Source: Sphingobacteriaceae bacterium (lineage in GTDB: Bacteria; Bacteroidota; Bacteroidia; B-17B0; Aurantibacillaceae). Taken from it: DNA of 64,000 nt. How positions within the stretch are numbered: the stretch's first letter is position 1; every line of letters begins with the position of its first letter. The stretch spans positions 682,001 to 746,000 of the forward strand of contig JADJXI010000003.1 in assembly GCA_016715905.1 (NCBI GenBank). The letters run 5' to 3'. The notes beneath the pieces are model-generated. The model was not told where the DNA came from. It did no database searches and saw nothing but the letters and a program-made list of their open reading frames with translations. The position numbers and the translations under genes were made by a program. Below are positions 35,901 through 43,284 of this stretch, one piece after another.

Positions 35901-36226
35901 AATGGATAAAGCCATCTTTGGTTTTAATGGGTGAAGGAAATTATTCAGATGCGCATATGTTTCCTGTAGTTTACAGAACATTGGGAATAGGAAAGTTGGT
36001 TGGTATGCCGGTACCGGGTACCGGAACAGCCGTTTGGTGGGAACCCATGATTGATCATTCATTAGTATTTGGTATTCCGCAAGTAGGGGTAATGACACCG
36101 GAAGGAAAATATTACGAAAACACGCAATTGGAACCGGATGTTAAAGTGGCAAACGAATACAAGGCCATGTTGGAAGGAAAAGATCAACAAATTGAAGCTG
36201 CCGTTAAATTATTATTGGGTAAATAA
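32978..36226 (+). CDS. exported tricorn-like serine protease
   Basis: 1082 aa, the usual size for tricorn-core proteins. A signal peptide (about 1-20) suggests a periplasmic or lipoprotein-like location, unlike the cytoplasmic archaeal enzyme. Domains in order: PD40/TolB-like beta-propellers (repeated SPDGK motifs, about 30-500), a linker rich in Lys, the tricorn C1 domain with NASHTG (the Ser-His pair), a PDZ-like domain (LQIKPGQIIEKING), and the S41 peptidase domain with GEGNYSDAHMFP carrying the nucleophile Ser-Asp pair. The late acidic residue in LEPDVKV fits the catalytic Glu/Asp region. It converges on an exported M1 aminopeptidase and shares a terminator with it. Confidence 0.9.
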   Translation: MKRLFLLSLLIFSAIFLSFDVVKNDTLWLRYPSISPDGSTIVFTYKGDIYKVSAAGGEAVPLTLNDAHDYMPVWSPDGKTIAFSSDRFGNFDVFTIPAEGGEANRITFHSSSDFPSSFTPDGKEIIFNSTRLDQAAYIQFPYAGLPELYSVSVNGGREKQISSIGAIESHLNKAGDKLIFHDVKGYEDPWRKHHTSSVARDIWMWNKKSNEFNQLTNFAGEDRNPQWSADENSIYYLSEKSGSFNVWKMEVANPAQNKQISSFDKNPVRFLSIANNDLLCYSYNGELYTQAAGAEPKKVSVTIHNDGRTNTAKTEVFTNGATEMNVSPNGKEVVFVVRGEVFVAAIEGGLTKRITNTPEQERSVSFSPDGKSILYASERNNIWGLYQTSLVRNDELYFFNSTLLNEETILAGTTEAFQPAYSPDGKEVAFIEDRTSVKVINLKSKTIRTIMPGDKSYSYADGDQSFEWSPDGKHLLVQFLQDGNWRSEIGLVDADGKNGIKDLTQSGFDNGDGHWMMNGKMMMWFSNRHGMKNIASHGNQNDAYGLFLTKAAFDQFKMNKEEYALFKEKEEKTKKEVKTPTNDKSKSKGSDTSKKVIEPVKIEWDGLQDRKVRLTIHSSSMSDALVTPEGDKIYYLTRFEGGFDIWCTKFKEHETKMFIKLDCKGPGKMMFDKEAKHILMVCDGKIIKIKLENAEKKEVPFHAEMNLTLALEREYMFEHAWRQVVKKFYVSDLQKTDWNYYKQNYSRFLPYINNNYDFAELLSEMLGELNASHTGCRYKAPHHNPDETAYLGAFFDEQYEGNGLLISEIIEKGPLDADGLQIKPGQIIEKINGVEITPQSNYYKILNRVSGKNTLISIYDKAANKRWDVIIKPIPLAQLYPLLYHRWIKRMQDLTEKLSGGELGYMHVKGMDDESFREFYDQVMGKYVNKKALIVDTRFNGGGWLHDDLATFLSGKKYIEFVPKERKIGVEPGKKWIKPSLVLMGEGNYSDAHMFPVVYRTLGIGKLVGMPVPGTGTAVWWEPMIDHSLVFGIPQVGVMTPEGKYYENTQLEPDVKVANEYKAMLEGKDQQIEAAVKLLLGK

Positions 36227-36254
36227 TTAAAAGGGATTAATATCCCTTTTAATT
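36225..36254. terminator. bidirectional Rho-independent terminator
   Basis: A perfect 13-bp inverted repeat, AATTAAAAGGGAT (36225-36237) and ATCCCTTTTAATT (36242-36254), loop TAAT, with A and T tracts on both sides. It separates the convergent tricorn-like and M1 genes; the M1 stop is at 36258. Confidence 0.85.
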
Positions 36255-36257
36255 TCA

Positions 36258-38627
36258 TTATTTTTTGCCCTGCATAGGATTCCAACCATTACTTTGTCCT
36301 CTGCCGGCTGAAGCTTTGGCTTTGTAAAGGTCGAATTTAGAAGGAGAAGTTTTTATGTTCCATAAATTATTCTCTTCGTTTATATCTCCTGTTTCCCGGA
36401 ATGGGTCTAATTGAATGGAAACTACTTTTTTATCTTTTATAAATGTTTTGGTAACTTCATTTTCGTTTTTTCTCCAAACATACACATGGCAGCGCTCAAT
36501 ATCACTACTTCCATCTGTATAATTAAATTTGATAATGAGCGGCATTACTGATCCACCGCGGTTACTGAATTTAATTTCACACAAAAATTTTCCTTCAAAC
36601 TTTTTCATCTCTTCATCACTTAATTCGCTTAAGTTTTCATGTTTTTCTTTAATTTCCATGGTAAGCGGTGATGCAGGTTTGTAATGGTAATAAAAATCTC
36701 TCAGTGTAGTATCCACATCAACCAAGGCCTTCATACCACTTTGCTTGTTTCTTATTTGGGTAATGAATTCAAATTTATCCGGGTAATGTTTATGCATGAC
36801 AAAATGAGTGTCTGGTTCAACTTTAATTTTTTCACCCTTTTGTAAAACATAAGTTTTTACGGTGTCAATTGAAATATCTACCGGATCGGTATCATAAAAC
36901 CAAGAACGCCAAAACCAATCTAAATCAACTGCGCTGGCATCTTCCATACTTCTGAAAAAATCTGCCGGCTCAGGATGTTTGAACGCCCATCTTGTACAAT
37001 AAGTCTTAAAGGCAAAATCAAATAATTCTCTACCCATGATTGTTTCTCTCAAAACTGTTAAGGCTGTTGCTGGTTTACCGTAAGCATTAGCGCCAAAATT
37101 ATGTATGTTTTCACTATTCACCATAATAGGTTCGAGTTGATCTTTGGGTAACCGGAAATAATCCAACATTTTATGTGCTGGTCCTCTGCCGGAAGGATAA
37201 TTCATATCAAATTCCTGCTCGGTTAAAAACTGAACAAAGGTGTTTAGTCCTTCGTCCATCCAGGTCCATTGCCTTTCATCGCTATTAATAATCATTGGGA
37301 AAAAGTTATGTCCTACTTCATGAATGATAACCAAAATCATTCCGTTTTTACTTCCTTCTGTATACGTTCCGTCTTTTTCTGTTCTTCCGAAGTTAAAGCA
37401 AATCATGGGATACTCCATACCGTTAGCTGCTTCAATACTTTGCGCAACGGGATAAGGATACGGTATGGTGTATTTAGAATAAGTCTTTATTGTATGTGCA
37501 ACCACTTTAGTTGAATATTTTCTGTAAAGACCATAAGCTTCTTTGCCGTAAAAGCTCATGCACATCACGCGTTTGCCTTCGCACTTCACCGGCATGGCAT
37601 CCCAACAATATTTTCTTGAACTTCCCCAAGCAAAATCGCGAACACTGTCTGCTTTAAAAATCCAGGTTTTGGTGGTGGTGGCCTTTTTCTTTTCTGCGGC
37701 TTTAGCGTCTTCTAACAAACCAATTTCCACCGGTTCCGTGGCAGTTTGAGCTTGCACCCATCTTTTGTATTGCGCAGCAGTAAGTACTTGCTGATAGTTT
37801 TGACATTCACCGGTTGAACAAACTAAGTGATCGGAAGGCACCGTCATTTTCACTTTGAAATTTCCGAAGGCCAACGCAAATTCTCCTCTTCCTAAAAACT
37901 GTTTGTTTTGCCATCCCTGAAAATCACTGTACACACACATCCTCGGATACCATTGTGTCATGGTAAATAAATGGTTTCCGTCTTCTTCAAAATATTCATA
38001 CCCACCTCGGCCGCCATATTGTGTGCGGTTAATCATTTTATAATGCCATTTCACAATAAATTTTATTTTCCCTTTTGGTGCAAGTGTTTTTGGTAAATCA
38101 ATTCTCATCATGGTTTCGTTGATTGTATAGGACAATGTTTTTCCTTTTTCATCCGTTACGGCATCTATTTTATCACCCAGACCCGCCAAATTTTCTTTAT
38201 AGTTAAGTGATTTAATTGTTGCATCACTCAATATTTTTCCCTCTAATTTGTTTTCATCAATGCTGTGCACAAATGAATTAGGGTCGTGTTGGTTTTCATC
38301 TAACTGCAACCATAAATAATTTAAAGCATCCGGAGAATTGTTGTGGTATGTTATCGTTTCTGTTCCTACAATACTTAAATTGGCTTCATCTAATTTTACA
38401 TCAATATCATAATCGGCGCGTTGCTGCCAATATTTATTTCCCGGTGCACCTGAAGCGGTGCGATATTCGTTTGGCGTTGGTAATATGGAACCTAGCTGTT
38501 CAAATTTATTTCCGTGATTGGATTTCGGATTGTTTTGAATATTCTGTGCAAGAGCTGAACTTAATCCGATTAAGAATAAAATAATCGTTGTATTAAAATT
38601 ACGATTGAAAATAAAACTGAAACGCAT
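36258..38627 (-). CDS. exported M1-family metallo-aminopeptidase
   Basis: 789 aa. N-terminal signal peptide (about 1-28). The zinc motif HEVGH is followed 18 residues later by Glu (in WMDEGLN), the gluzincin HExxH-x18-E pattern. In place of GAMEN, the protein has AANGMEYPMICF. A Pro/Lys-rich C-terminal domain ends without a clear T9SS signal. It probably trims peptides in the periplasm, possibly those released by the adjacent tricorn-like protease. Its first 58 bases overlap the end of the HupE-like gene in another frame; no later Met gives a signal peptide, so the overlap seems real. Confidence 0.9.
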   Translation of the reverse strand: MRFSFIFNRNFNTTIILFLIGLSSALAQNIQNNPKSNHGNKFEQLGSILPTPNEYRTASGAPGNKYWQQRADYDIDVKLDEANLSIVGTETITYHNNSPDALNYLWLQLDENQHDPNSFVHSIDENKLEGKILSDATIKSLNYKENLAGLGDKIDAVTDEKGKTLSYTINETMMRIDLPKTLAPKGKIKFIVKWHYKMINRTQYGGRGGYEYFEEDGNHLFTMTQWYPRMCVYSDFQGWQNKQFLGRGEFALAFGNFKVKMTVPSDHLVCSTGECQNYQQVLTAAQYKRWVQAQTATEPVEIGLLEDAKAAEKKKATTTKTWIFKADSVRDFAWGSSRKYCWDAMPVKCEGKRVMCMSFYGKEAYGLYRKYSTKVVAHTIKTYSKYTIPYPYPVAQSIEAANGMEYPMICFNFGRTEKDGTYTEGSKNGMILVIIHEVGHNFFPMIINSDERQWTWMDEGLNTFVQFLTEQEFDMNYPSGRGPAHKMLDYFRLPKDQLEPIMVNSENIHNFGANAYGKPATALTVLRETIMGRELFDFAFKTYCTRWAFKHPEPADFFRSMEDASAVDLDWFWRSWFYDTDPVDISIDTVKTYVLQKGEKIKVEPDTHFVMHKHYPDKFEFITQIRNKQSGMKALVDVDTTLRDFYYHYKPASPLTMEIKEKHENLSELSDEEMKKFEGKFLCEIKFSNRGGSVMPLIIKFNYTDGSSDIERCHVYVWRKNENEVTKTFIKDKKVVSIQLDPFRETGDINEENNLWNIKTSPSKFDLYKAKASAGRGQSNGWNPMQGKK

Positions 38628-39154
38628 GCGATAAATATTTTTAATTGGTTGTGTGTTACTTTAAATGTTCTGCTTAAAATTAAATAAAAAAGTATGACTA
38701 TGATGACAATTAAAAGTTGACCTATCTCTATTCCGGCATTGAAAAACAACAGCGGAAAGCCCGGAGACTCTGTGTTTCCGAGCATTGAGCGAATTAGGTA
38801 AGAAAATCCCATACCGTGAATTCCCCCAAATAGGGGGATGAAGACGTATAAAATTCGTGCGTTTTTCATTGAGCTTTGTCGAATTCTAAATAATTCAAAA
38901 CATGCAGTGAGTAAGATAGTGGAGGCAATTAGTATTTCGGCCAAAGCTTGATTTAATACAAATACATCATAAACACTGAGTGCTAATGAAACGGAATGGC
39001 CAAGGGTAAAGCCTGTTATTAAGATTAAAATTTTTTTCCATTCTTGTACAGTATACGCAAGTGTAATTAAGGCTACAAATAAAATATGATCGTATGCCCC
39101 ATCTGTTGTTATATGTTCAAGTCCGGTTACAAACCAAAGTGAAAATTCATTCAT
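38570..39154 (-). CDS. HupE/UreJ-like membrane protein
   Basis: 194 aa, five to six membrane helices. Features of the HupE/UreJ_2 family: GLEHITTDGAYDHILFV near the N-terminus, TGFTLGHSVSLALS, and GGIHGMGFSYLIR, all containing conserved His. Homologs are proposed metal (nickel/cobalt) permeases, but in Bacteroidota this gene commonly neighbours an M1 peptidase and DUF6702 genes (recalled, not searched), so its role is unclear. It overlaps the M1 gene by 58 bases and is divergent from the DUF6702 gene with 17 bases between them. Confidence 0.85.
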   Translation of the reverse strand: MNEFSLWFVTGLEHITTDGAYDHILFVALITLAYTVQEWKKILILITGFTLGHSVSLALSVYDVFVLNQALAEILIASTILLTACFELFRIRQSSMKNARILYVFIPLFGGIHGMGFSYLIRSMLGNTESPGFPLLFFNAGIEIGQLLIVIIVILFYLILSRTFKVTHNQLKIFIACVSVLFSIVILIQRLFYS

Positions 39155-39159
39155 TTGTT

Positions 39160-39167
39160 TAACTTTG
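39160..39167 (+). promoter_or_regulatory. -7 element of the DUF6702 gene, leaderless spacing
   Basis: TAACTTTG, a full match to TAnnTTTG, then four bases and the GTG start at 39172. The spacing is the same as at uvrB and implies that transcription begins at the start codon. Confidence 0.6.
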
Positions 39168-39171
39168 TAAA

Positions 39172-39690
39172 GTGAAACGAAAACTCAATAATACGAAAAA
39201 GTTAATTGCAATTTCTACGCTTATTTTTTTCGCATTCGTTTTTGTTAACTTTCATCCCTTTTATTTAAGTGTTTGCGAATTCAAATACAAAGCAGATAAA
39301 AAAACTTTAGAAGTTTCGGTAAAACAATTTACGAATGATTTAGAGGAAGTATTGGCTAAGAAGAATAAAACAAAAGTGGATTTAATTAATGGAAAAGACA
39401 CTGCATTACTAAATGGATATTTGAGAGAATATATTTTAGCTAACCTGAAATTAAACGTAAACGGAAAAGATAAAGTATTTAAATATTTAGGTTATGAAAG
39501 GGAAGAGGAAGCTGTTTGGGCTTACTTGGAAGTTAGTTCGTGTGAAAAACCGACGGAAGTTAGAATTGAAAATTCACTGTTGTATGAATTAATTAAAACT
39601 CAAATCAATATTGTGCATTTTGAGTTAGACGATAAACGATTGAGTAAGAAAGTGGAAAATCCGGATAGGGTAATTTTATTTAGTTTTTAG
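39172..39690 (+). CDS. DUF6702-family exported protein, GTG start
   Basis: 172 aa. Starts with GTG at 39172; no other start codon would keep the signal peptide (KLIAISTLIFFAFVFVNF). The mature part has the DUF6702 layout: HPFYLSVCEFKYKADKKTLEVSVKQFTNDLEEVL, then a C-terminal domain ending in a VILFSF strand. The function of the family is unknown. It is divergent from HupE; together with the M1 gene the three form a set seen together in this phylum (recalled knowledge). Confidence 0.8.
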   Translation: MKRKLNNTKKLIAISTLIFFAFVFVNFHPFYLSVCEFKYKADKKTLEVSVKQFTNDLEEVLAKKNKTKVDLINGKDTALLNGYLREYILANLKLNVNGKDKVFKYLGYEREEEAVWAYLEVSSCEKPTEVRIENSLLYELIKTQINIVHFELDDKRLSKKVENPDRVILFSF

Positions 39691-40007
39691 TCATTTTCCC
39701 TTATTTAAAAACGAAGGATTTATCGAAAAGAAGTATCTACTGTCCTAAATTCAAACCTTATATGTGGATTATATGTAGGATACAGGGCAAATTTTAACAT
39801 TTTATTTCTTGCTCAATTTTTTTGGCCGAAATTCTAAATACTTTTCGTAACCTTCTGATAAAAAAGCAGTTGAATATAATAACATTTAGATTTTGATGGG
39901 TTTCTCCGAAATAAGGATTTAGATGTTAGCAAATTGAACCTCAAATTATTACAAATGGACTTGCTTTTTAGGAAAAAAACATAATCTTTGCAAAACTTTT
40001 AACCCAG
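39691..40007 (+). other. 317-base intergenic region, mostly empty
   Basis: No gene-like frame. It holds a short tandem near-repeat (TTATATGTGGA then TTATATGTAGGA, 39758-39780) and the promoter for the M23 peptidase at its right end. Nothing else recognised; a small RNA cannot be excluded. Confidence 0.5.
39961..39990 (+). promoter_or_regulatory. promoter of the M23/LysM peptidase gene
   Basis: TTG at 39961-39963, an 18-base spacer, then TAATCTTTG at 39982-39990 (one extra base in the -7 box). The TTG start codon follows 18 bases later. Confidence 0.5.
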
Positions 40008-40979
40008 TTGAAGAAGTTAATACACATATTATCAATTACTTGCATCGTTTTAATTCACGTAGATGCCTTCTCGAAAAGTCCCGACTTTGATGATAAAACA
40101 AAAAAGAAGGAAGGAGATAAAAAGGAAAAAGTAAAAAGAGACGATACTACAACCCTTGCCTTAAATGAAGAACATTTGGAAGGATTGGAAGAGGAGTTGA
40201 GTGACAGTACGGAGATGATGTTTCCGAGCCATGACCTTTACGCAACCTGGGATACTACTTCTGCACATCCTTATCATTTTTATGAGTCCTTTAAAATGGA
40301 TAGTGTGGATATAACTTTAGTGAATGAAAGTGATCATGCATTTTCAATGCCATTTAAGGGTGGAATAACCAGCGAGTTCGGATGGCGAAAATACCGTCCG
40401 CATTTTGGTACTGATATTAAACTTCAAACCGGCGATCAGGTAGTTACTTGTTTTGATGGAATGGTTCGTTTAGCGAAGTATTATTATGGATATGGGAATT
40501 GTGTAATTGTTCGTCATAACAATGGCCTTGAAACAGTTTATGGCCACCTTTCAAAAATATTAGTAGAAGCAGGCCAAGTTGTAGATTCAGGAGATTTATT
40601 AGGTTTAGGTGGGAACACCGGCAGATCATTTGGTAGCCATTTGCATTTTGAAATCCGGTATTTGGGTCAGGCATTAGACACCGAAGATTTTATTGATTAC
40701 GCAAGCGGCGAATTAAAATCGAATTGTTTTATGTTGCGAAAAAATGATGTGGCAACAAAGTACGACTTACGGGCTGTACATACCCGTCACAGAAAAGGAA
40801 GTTCTTATGCAAAAGGTGGTAAAGTGAAATTGAGTCCGGGTGGAATATATACAATCCGTCAAGGAGATACCCTTGGAGCTATTGCCAGAAGATATGGCAC
40901 TAGCGTTAATGCCTTGTGTAAAAAAAATAAAATAAAAGCTACTTCTACTTTGCGCTTAGGGCAAAAACTTAAAATTTAA
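40008..40979 (+). CDS. M23-family murein endopeptidase with C-terminal LysM, TTG start
   Basis: 323 aa, TTG start at 40008 (chosen because it gives the signal peptide KKLIHILSITCIVLIHVDAFS). A charged Lys/Asp-rich linker (25-70) is followed by the M23 domain (about 112-225), with HFGTD (H132, D136), H180 and GSHLHFEIR (H211, H213), then a LysM motif at the C-terminus (RQGDTLGAIARRYG, LRLGQKLKI). All zinc ligands are present. It is a paralog of the protein at 7523-8461, with strong similarity across the peptidase domain and the same domain order. Its 3' end overlaps the convergent LRR gene by 11 bases. Confidence 0.9.
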   Translation: MKKLIHILSITCIVLIHVDAFSKSPDFDDKTKKKEGDKKEKVKRDDTTTLALNEEHLEGLEEELSDSTEMMFPSHDLYATWDTTSAHPYHFYESFKMDSVDITLVNESDHAFSMPFKGGITSEFGWRKYRPHFGTDIKLQTGDQVVTCFDGMVRLAKYYYGYGNCVIVRHNNGLETVYGHLSKILVEAGQVVDSGDLLGLGGNTGRSFGSHLHFEIRYLGQALDTEDFIDYASGELKSNCFMLRKNDVATKYDLRAVHTRHRKGSSYAKGGKVKLSPGGIYTIRQGDTLGAIARRYGTSVNALCKKNKIKATSTLRLGQKLKI

Positions 40980-41850
40980 TTTCACATCCCGGTAAAAGGG
41001 CTTTTAGTTTTTCCAATTCATCTTTTTCTAATGGATTACCACTCAAATCCAAAAAGTGTAATTCTTTTAGTTGTGAAATACTGTCGGGTAGTTTGGTGAT
41101 TTTGTTATTTCGCAAAGAAATGAATCTTATTTTTTTAGCTTTATAAATATCAAAAGGAATGGTTTGAAGCGGATTATTTTCTATGATGAGCAATTCTAAA
41201 TTCTGTAATCGTTCAAAATGTTTAGTGATGTTGTGTGTATTGGTATTACTGAGGTATAAAAAGTTTAAATTAGGAATTTTAAAAATTTGCTTTGGAAAAC
41301 TATCCATAATACAATTTTCAATTGTCAGCTCCTGTAAATTCTTCATGTATTTTAAAGTTTCAGGAAGTTTCAGCGTATCATCGGTATTACCGAATTTAAA
41401 AGTTTTTAATTTATTTAAATAAGCAATTGCACAAGGTATGCTGTCTATTTTGGTATGTTGCAATTCGAGATAATTCAGATTACGATAAGCTTCCGGCTGT
41501 GGAAGGAAAGCTGTAAATTTATTATTATAGGTTGCAAAAAAAACTAAATTATACAATGCTTCAAATCCTTTAGGGTAATCTACTACTTCATTACCGCTAA
41601 GCTTTAAAGTTTGCAAATCAATCAACTTTGAAATTTTATCATATTGTTTCGCATCTAATTTCTGATAACTTAAATCAAGCTTATAAACATTTCGTTCAAT
41701 GGCAAGTGCGGTCTTCAGATCTTTATGAACAGAGGCTCCGTAAGGTCCGTATCTTTCAAAAGGGTCTTTGGGCAATGGCTTATCGTTTTGTGCCAACACC
41801 TGCAAACTAAAAGTGAAAATAAGAAAAAGGAATAATTTGTGCATTTTCAT
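40969..41850 (-). CDS. exported leucine-rich repeat protein
   Basis: Start at ATG 41850 (293 aa), which gives a signal peptide (KLFLFLIFTFSLQVLAQ); an ATG at 41844 is equally good, and the longer frame to 41934 adds residues unlike a signal. About eight LRRs of the LxxLxxLxLxxNxLxxLP type run through most of the mature protein, ending at FLDLSGNPLEKDELEKLKALLPG. LRR domains bind proteins; the partner is unknown. A -7 element (41883-41890) lies 33 bases upstream. Confidence 0.82.
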   Translation of the reverse strand: MKMHKLFLFLIFTFSLQVLAQNDKPLPKDPFERYGPYGASVHKDLKTALAIERNVYKLDLSYQKLDAKQYDKISKLIDLQTLKLSGNEVVDYPKGFEALYNLVFFATYNNKFTAFLPQPEAYRNLNYLELQHTKIDSIPCAIAYLNKLKTFKFGNTDDTLKLPETLKYMKNLQELTIENCIMDSFPKQIFKIPNLNFLYLSNTNTHNITKHFERLQNLELLIIENNPLQTIPFDIYKAKKIRFISLRNNKITKLPDSISQLKELHFLDLSGNPLEKDELEKLKALLPGCEIKF

Positions 41851-41882
41851 TGCAAACGAATTTACAGCATTACATGCATTTG

Positions 41883-41890
41883 CAAAACTA
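41883..41890 (-). promoter_or_regulatory. -7 element of the LRR gene
   Basis: The minus strand reads TAGTTTTG, matching TAnnTTTG, 33 bases upstream of the ATG at 41850. It supports that start over 41934, which lies upstream of the promoter. Confidence 0.45.
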
Positions 41891-41956
41891 ATAATTTGCT
41901 TCTTATAAAAGTTTTTTAACAAGAGATTAGCCAATCAATACTTTTGAATTATTTGT

Positions 41957-42352
41957 TCAGAAGAGGTTTACTTTGTATTTGACAGCCATTTTTTGAATCT
42001 GCTCATCGTTTATTTGATGTATATTCTTGCTTTTGTGATAATTTTCAACGGTAAGAACATGCGTTCGGTAATTATTTTTTTCTGCCAATAGAAAATAAGG
42101 TTCAATTTCCCAGTCTAACGTAAATGTATTGGCCACAAAAATTTTCTCTATTTGTTTAAGCATAGCGTTTTCGGTACGATCAAGACATTGTTTATAGGCC
42201 AGATGATTTTTATCAAATTCAAATTGATACCCGTTTTCATCGGTAAAGTAATCATCAATACTCAATACCGGATATTTTTTTTCACTGAGTAATGAAGCCA
42301 ATGTACTTTTACCGGCACCTGGTAATCCCCTAAGTAAAATTAACTCTTTCAT
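41957..42352 (-). CDS. small P-loop kinase-like ATPase
   Basis: 131 aa. Walker A GLPGAGKS at residues 9-16 after the strand ELILLR, then SIDDYFTDENGYQFEFDKNHLAYKQCL, as in AAA_33/N4BP2-like polynucleotide or small-molecule kinases. The chain stops after the second half of the P-loop domain, near the minimum size for this fold. The substrate is unknown. No antitoxin-like partner is adjacent, so a zeta-toxin role is not supported. Confidence 0.75.
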   Translation of the reverse strand: MKELILLRGLPGAGKSTLASLLSEKKYPVLSIDDYFTDENGYQFEFDKNHLAYKQCLDRTENAMLKQIEKIFVANTFTLDWEIEPYFLLAEKNNYRTHVLTVENYHKSKNIHQINDEQIQKMAVKYKVNLF

Positions 42353-42379
42353 AAAATTTTATAATTTATTGGAATATAG

Positions 42380-42411
42380 TTTGAAACGGGTATCTTTTTA
42401 ATTTACTTTTG
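42380..42411 (+). promoter_or_regulatory. promoter of the MORN-repeat gene
   Basis: TTTG at 42380-42383, a 20-base spacer, TACTTTTG at 42404-42411, ATG 18 bases later at 42429. An exact fit to the Bacteroidota housekeeping promoter. Confidence 0.75.
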
Positions 42412-42428
42412 TTATACATGTTAAAATT

Positions 42429-43139
42429 ATGAGATTTTTTGTTTCGATATGCTTTTTATTTTTCATCACTTTCAATAATGCCCAAGTAACCGATGGCAAT
42501 GGTAAAAAACAAGGCTATTGGAAAAAGAATGATGAAAAAACGGGCAAATTAATTTACGAAGGTGAATTTAAAGATAATAAGCCGGTAGGGAAATTTAAAT
42601 ATTATTATCCCAATGATTCACTTCAGGCAATCATGAATTTCAAAAATGAGGGTACTGTTGCTTACGCACAATTATTTCATCCAACCGGAAAGAAAATGGG
42701 AGAGGGTAAATATATCAATGAGCTCAAAGATAGTGTTTGGTTGTATTTTGATGAGCTGGGAACATTACTTTCAAAAGATACCTATAGTAAGGGAAAGAAA
42801 AACGGCATTTCAGTGGTTTATATGCCTGAAGGTTTAGTTGCAGAAGAACGAAATTATAAAGACGATCTGGAACATGGCGAATTTAAACTGTATTTTGATG
42901 GTAAGAAGCTAAGAGCTATCGGTAAATTTATAAACGGTAAGCAAGAGGGCAAAGCCATTTATTATTTTCCAAATGGTGTAGAAGTTGCGAATGGCTTTTT
43001 CAAAAATGGAGTGAAAGAAGGGCCTTGGATATATAAAAATGAACAGGGAAAAATTACAGAGAAGGAATTATACAAAAAAGGTGAACCGGTTAGTAAAAAA
43101 GAAGCAGAAGCTTTTTTTAATAAGAATAAAAAGAAATAG
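42429..43139 (+). CDS. exported MORN-variant repeat protein
   Basis: 236 aa. Signal peptide (about 1-18, ending NNA). The mature part is a run of about seven MORN-variant repeats with Gly-Tyr/Phe-Tyr/Glu spacing (for example LIYEGEFKDNKPVGKFKYYY, GEGKYINELKDSVWLYFD, EEGPW-type turns). Databases often label this family YwqK-like antitoxin, but no toxin is present and a structural or envelope role is more likely. It has its own promoter. Confidence 0.8.
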   Translation: MRFFVSICFLFFITFNNAQVTDGNGKKQGYWKKNDEKTGKLIYEGEFKDNKPVGKFKYYYPNDSLQAIMNFKNEGTVAYAQLFHPTGKKMGEGKYINELKDSVWLYFDELGTLLSKDTYSKGKKNGISVVYMPEGLVAEERNYKDDLEHGEFKLYFDGKKLRAIGKFINGKQEGKAIYYFPNGVEVANGFFKNGVKEGPWIYKNEQGKITEKELYKKGEPVSKKEAEAFFNKNKKK

Positions 43140-43265
43140 TTCTATTCAATTATTATCCTAATCTCAATTTAAATTTGAAATCTCATTAAAATTGCCAAGA
43201 GAATTTTTTTGAATAAAAACTAATTTTAGTTACAGAAATCCCATTTAATACAACCTTTATTTCAT

Positions 43266-43273
43266 TAACTTTG
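43266..43273 (+). promoter_or_regulatory. -7 element of mnmA
   Basis: TAACTTTG, an exact match, 11 bases before the mnmA ATG at 43285. A TTTA-like -33 box lies 18 bases upstream (43244-43247). Confidence 0.55.
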
Positions 43274-43284
43274 TATTCTGATTT

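Noticed and set aside
39758..39780. Tandem 11/12-base near-repeat in the intergenic region as a regulator binding site
   Set aside because: Only two imperfect, AT-rich units with no symmetry; not enough to claim a site.
41957..42352. Zeta-toxin part of a toxin-antitoxin pair
   Set aside because: The P-loop and SIDDYF stretch resemble zeta/N4BP2 kinases, but there is no small antitoxin gene on either side; a general kinase call is safer.
42429..43139. YwqK-type antitoxin
   Set aside because: MORN-variant repeats often get this label by automatic annotation. The protein has a signal peptide and no toxin partner.
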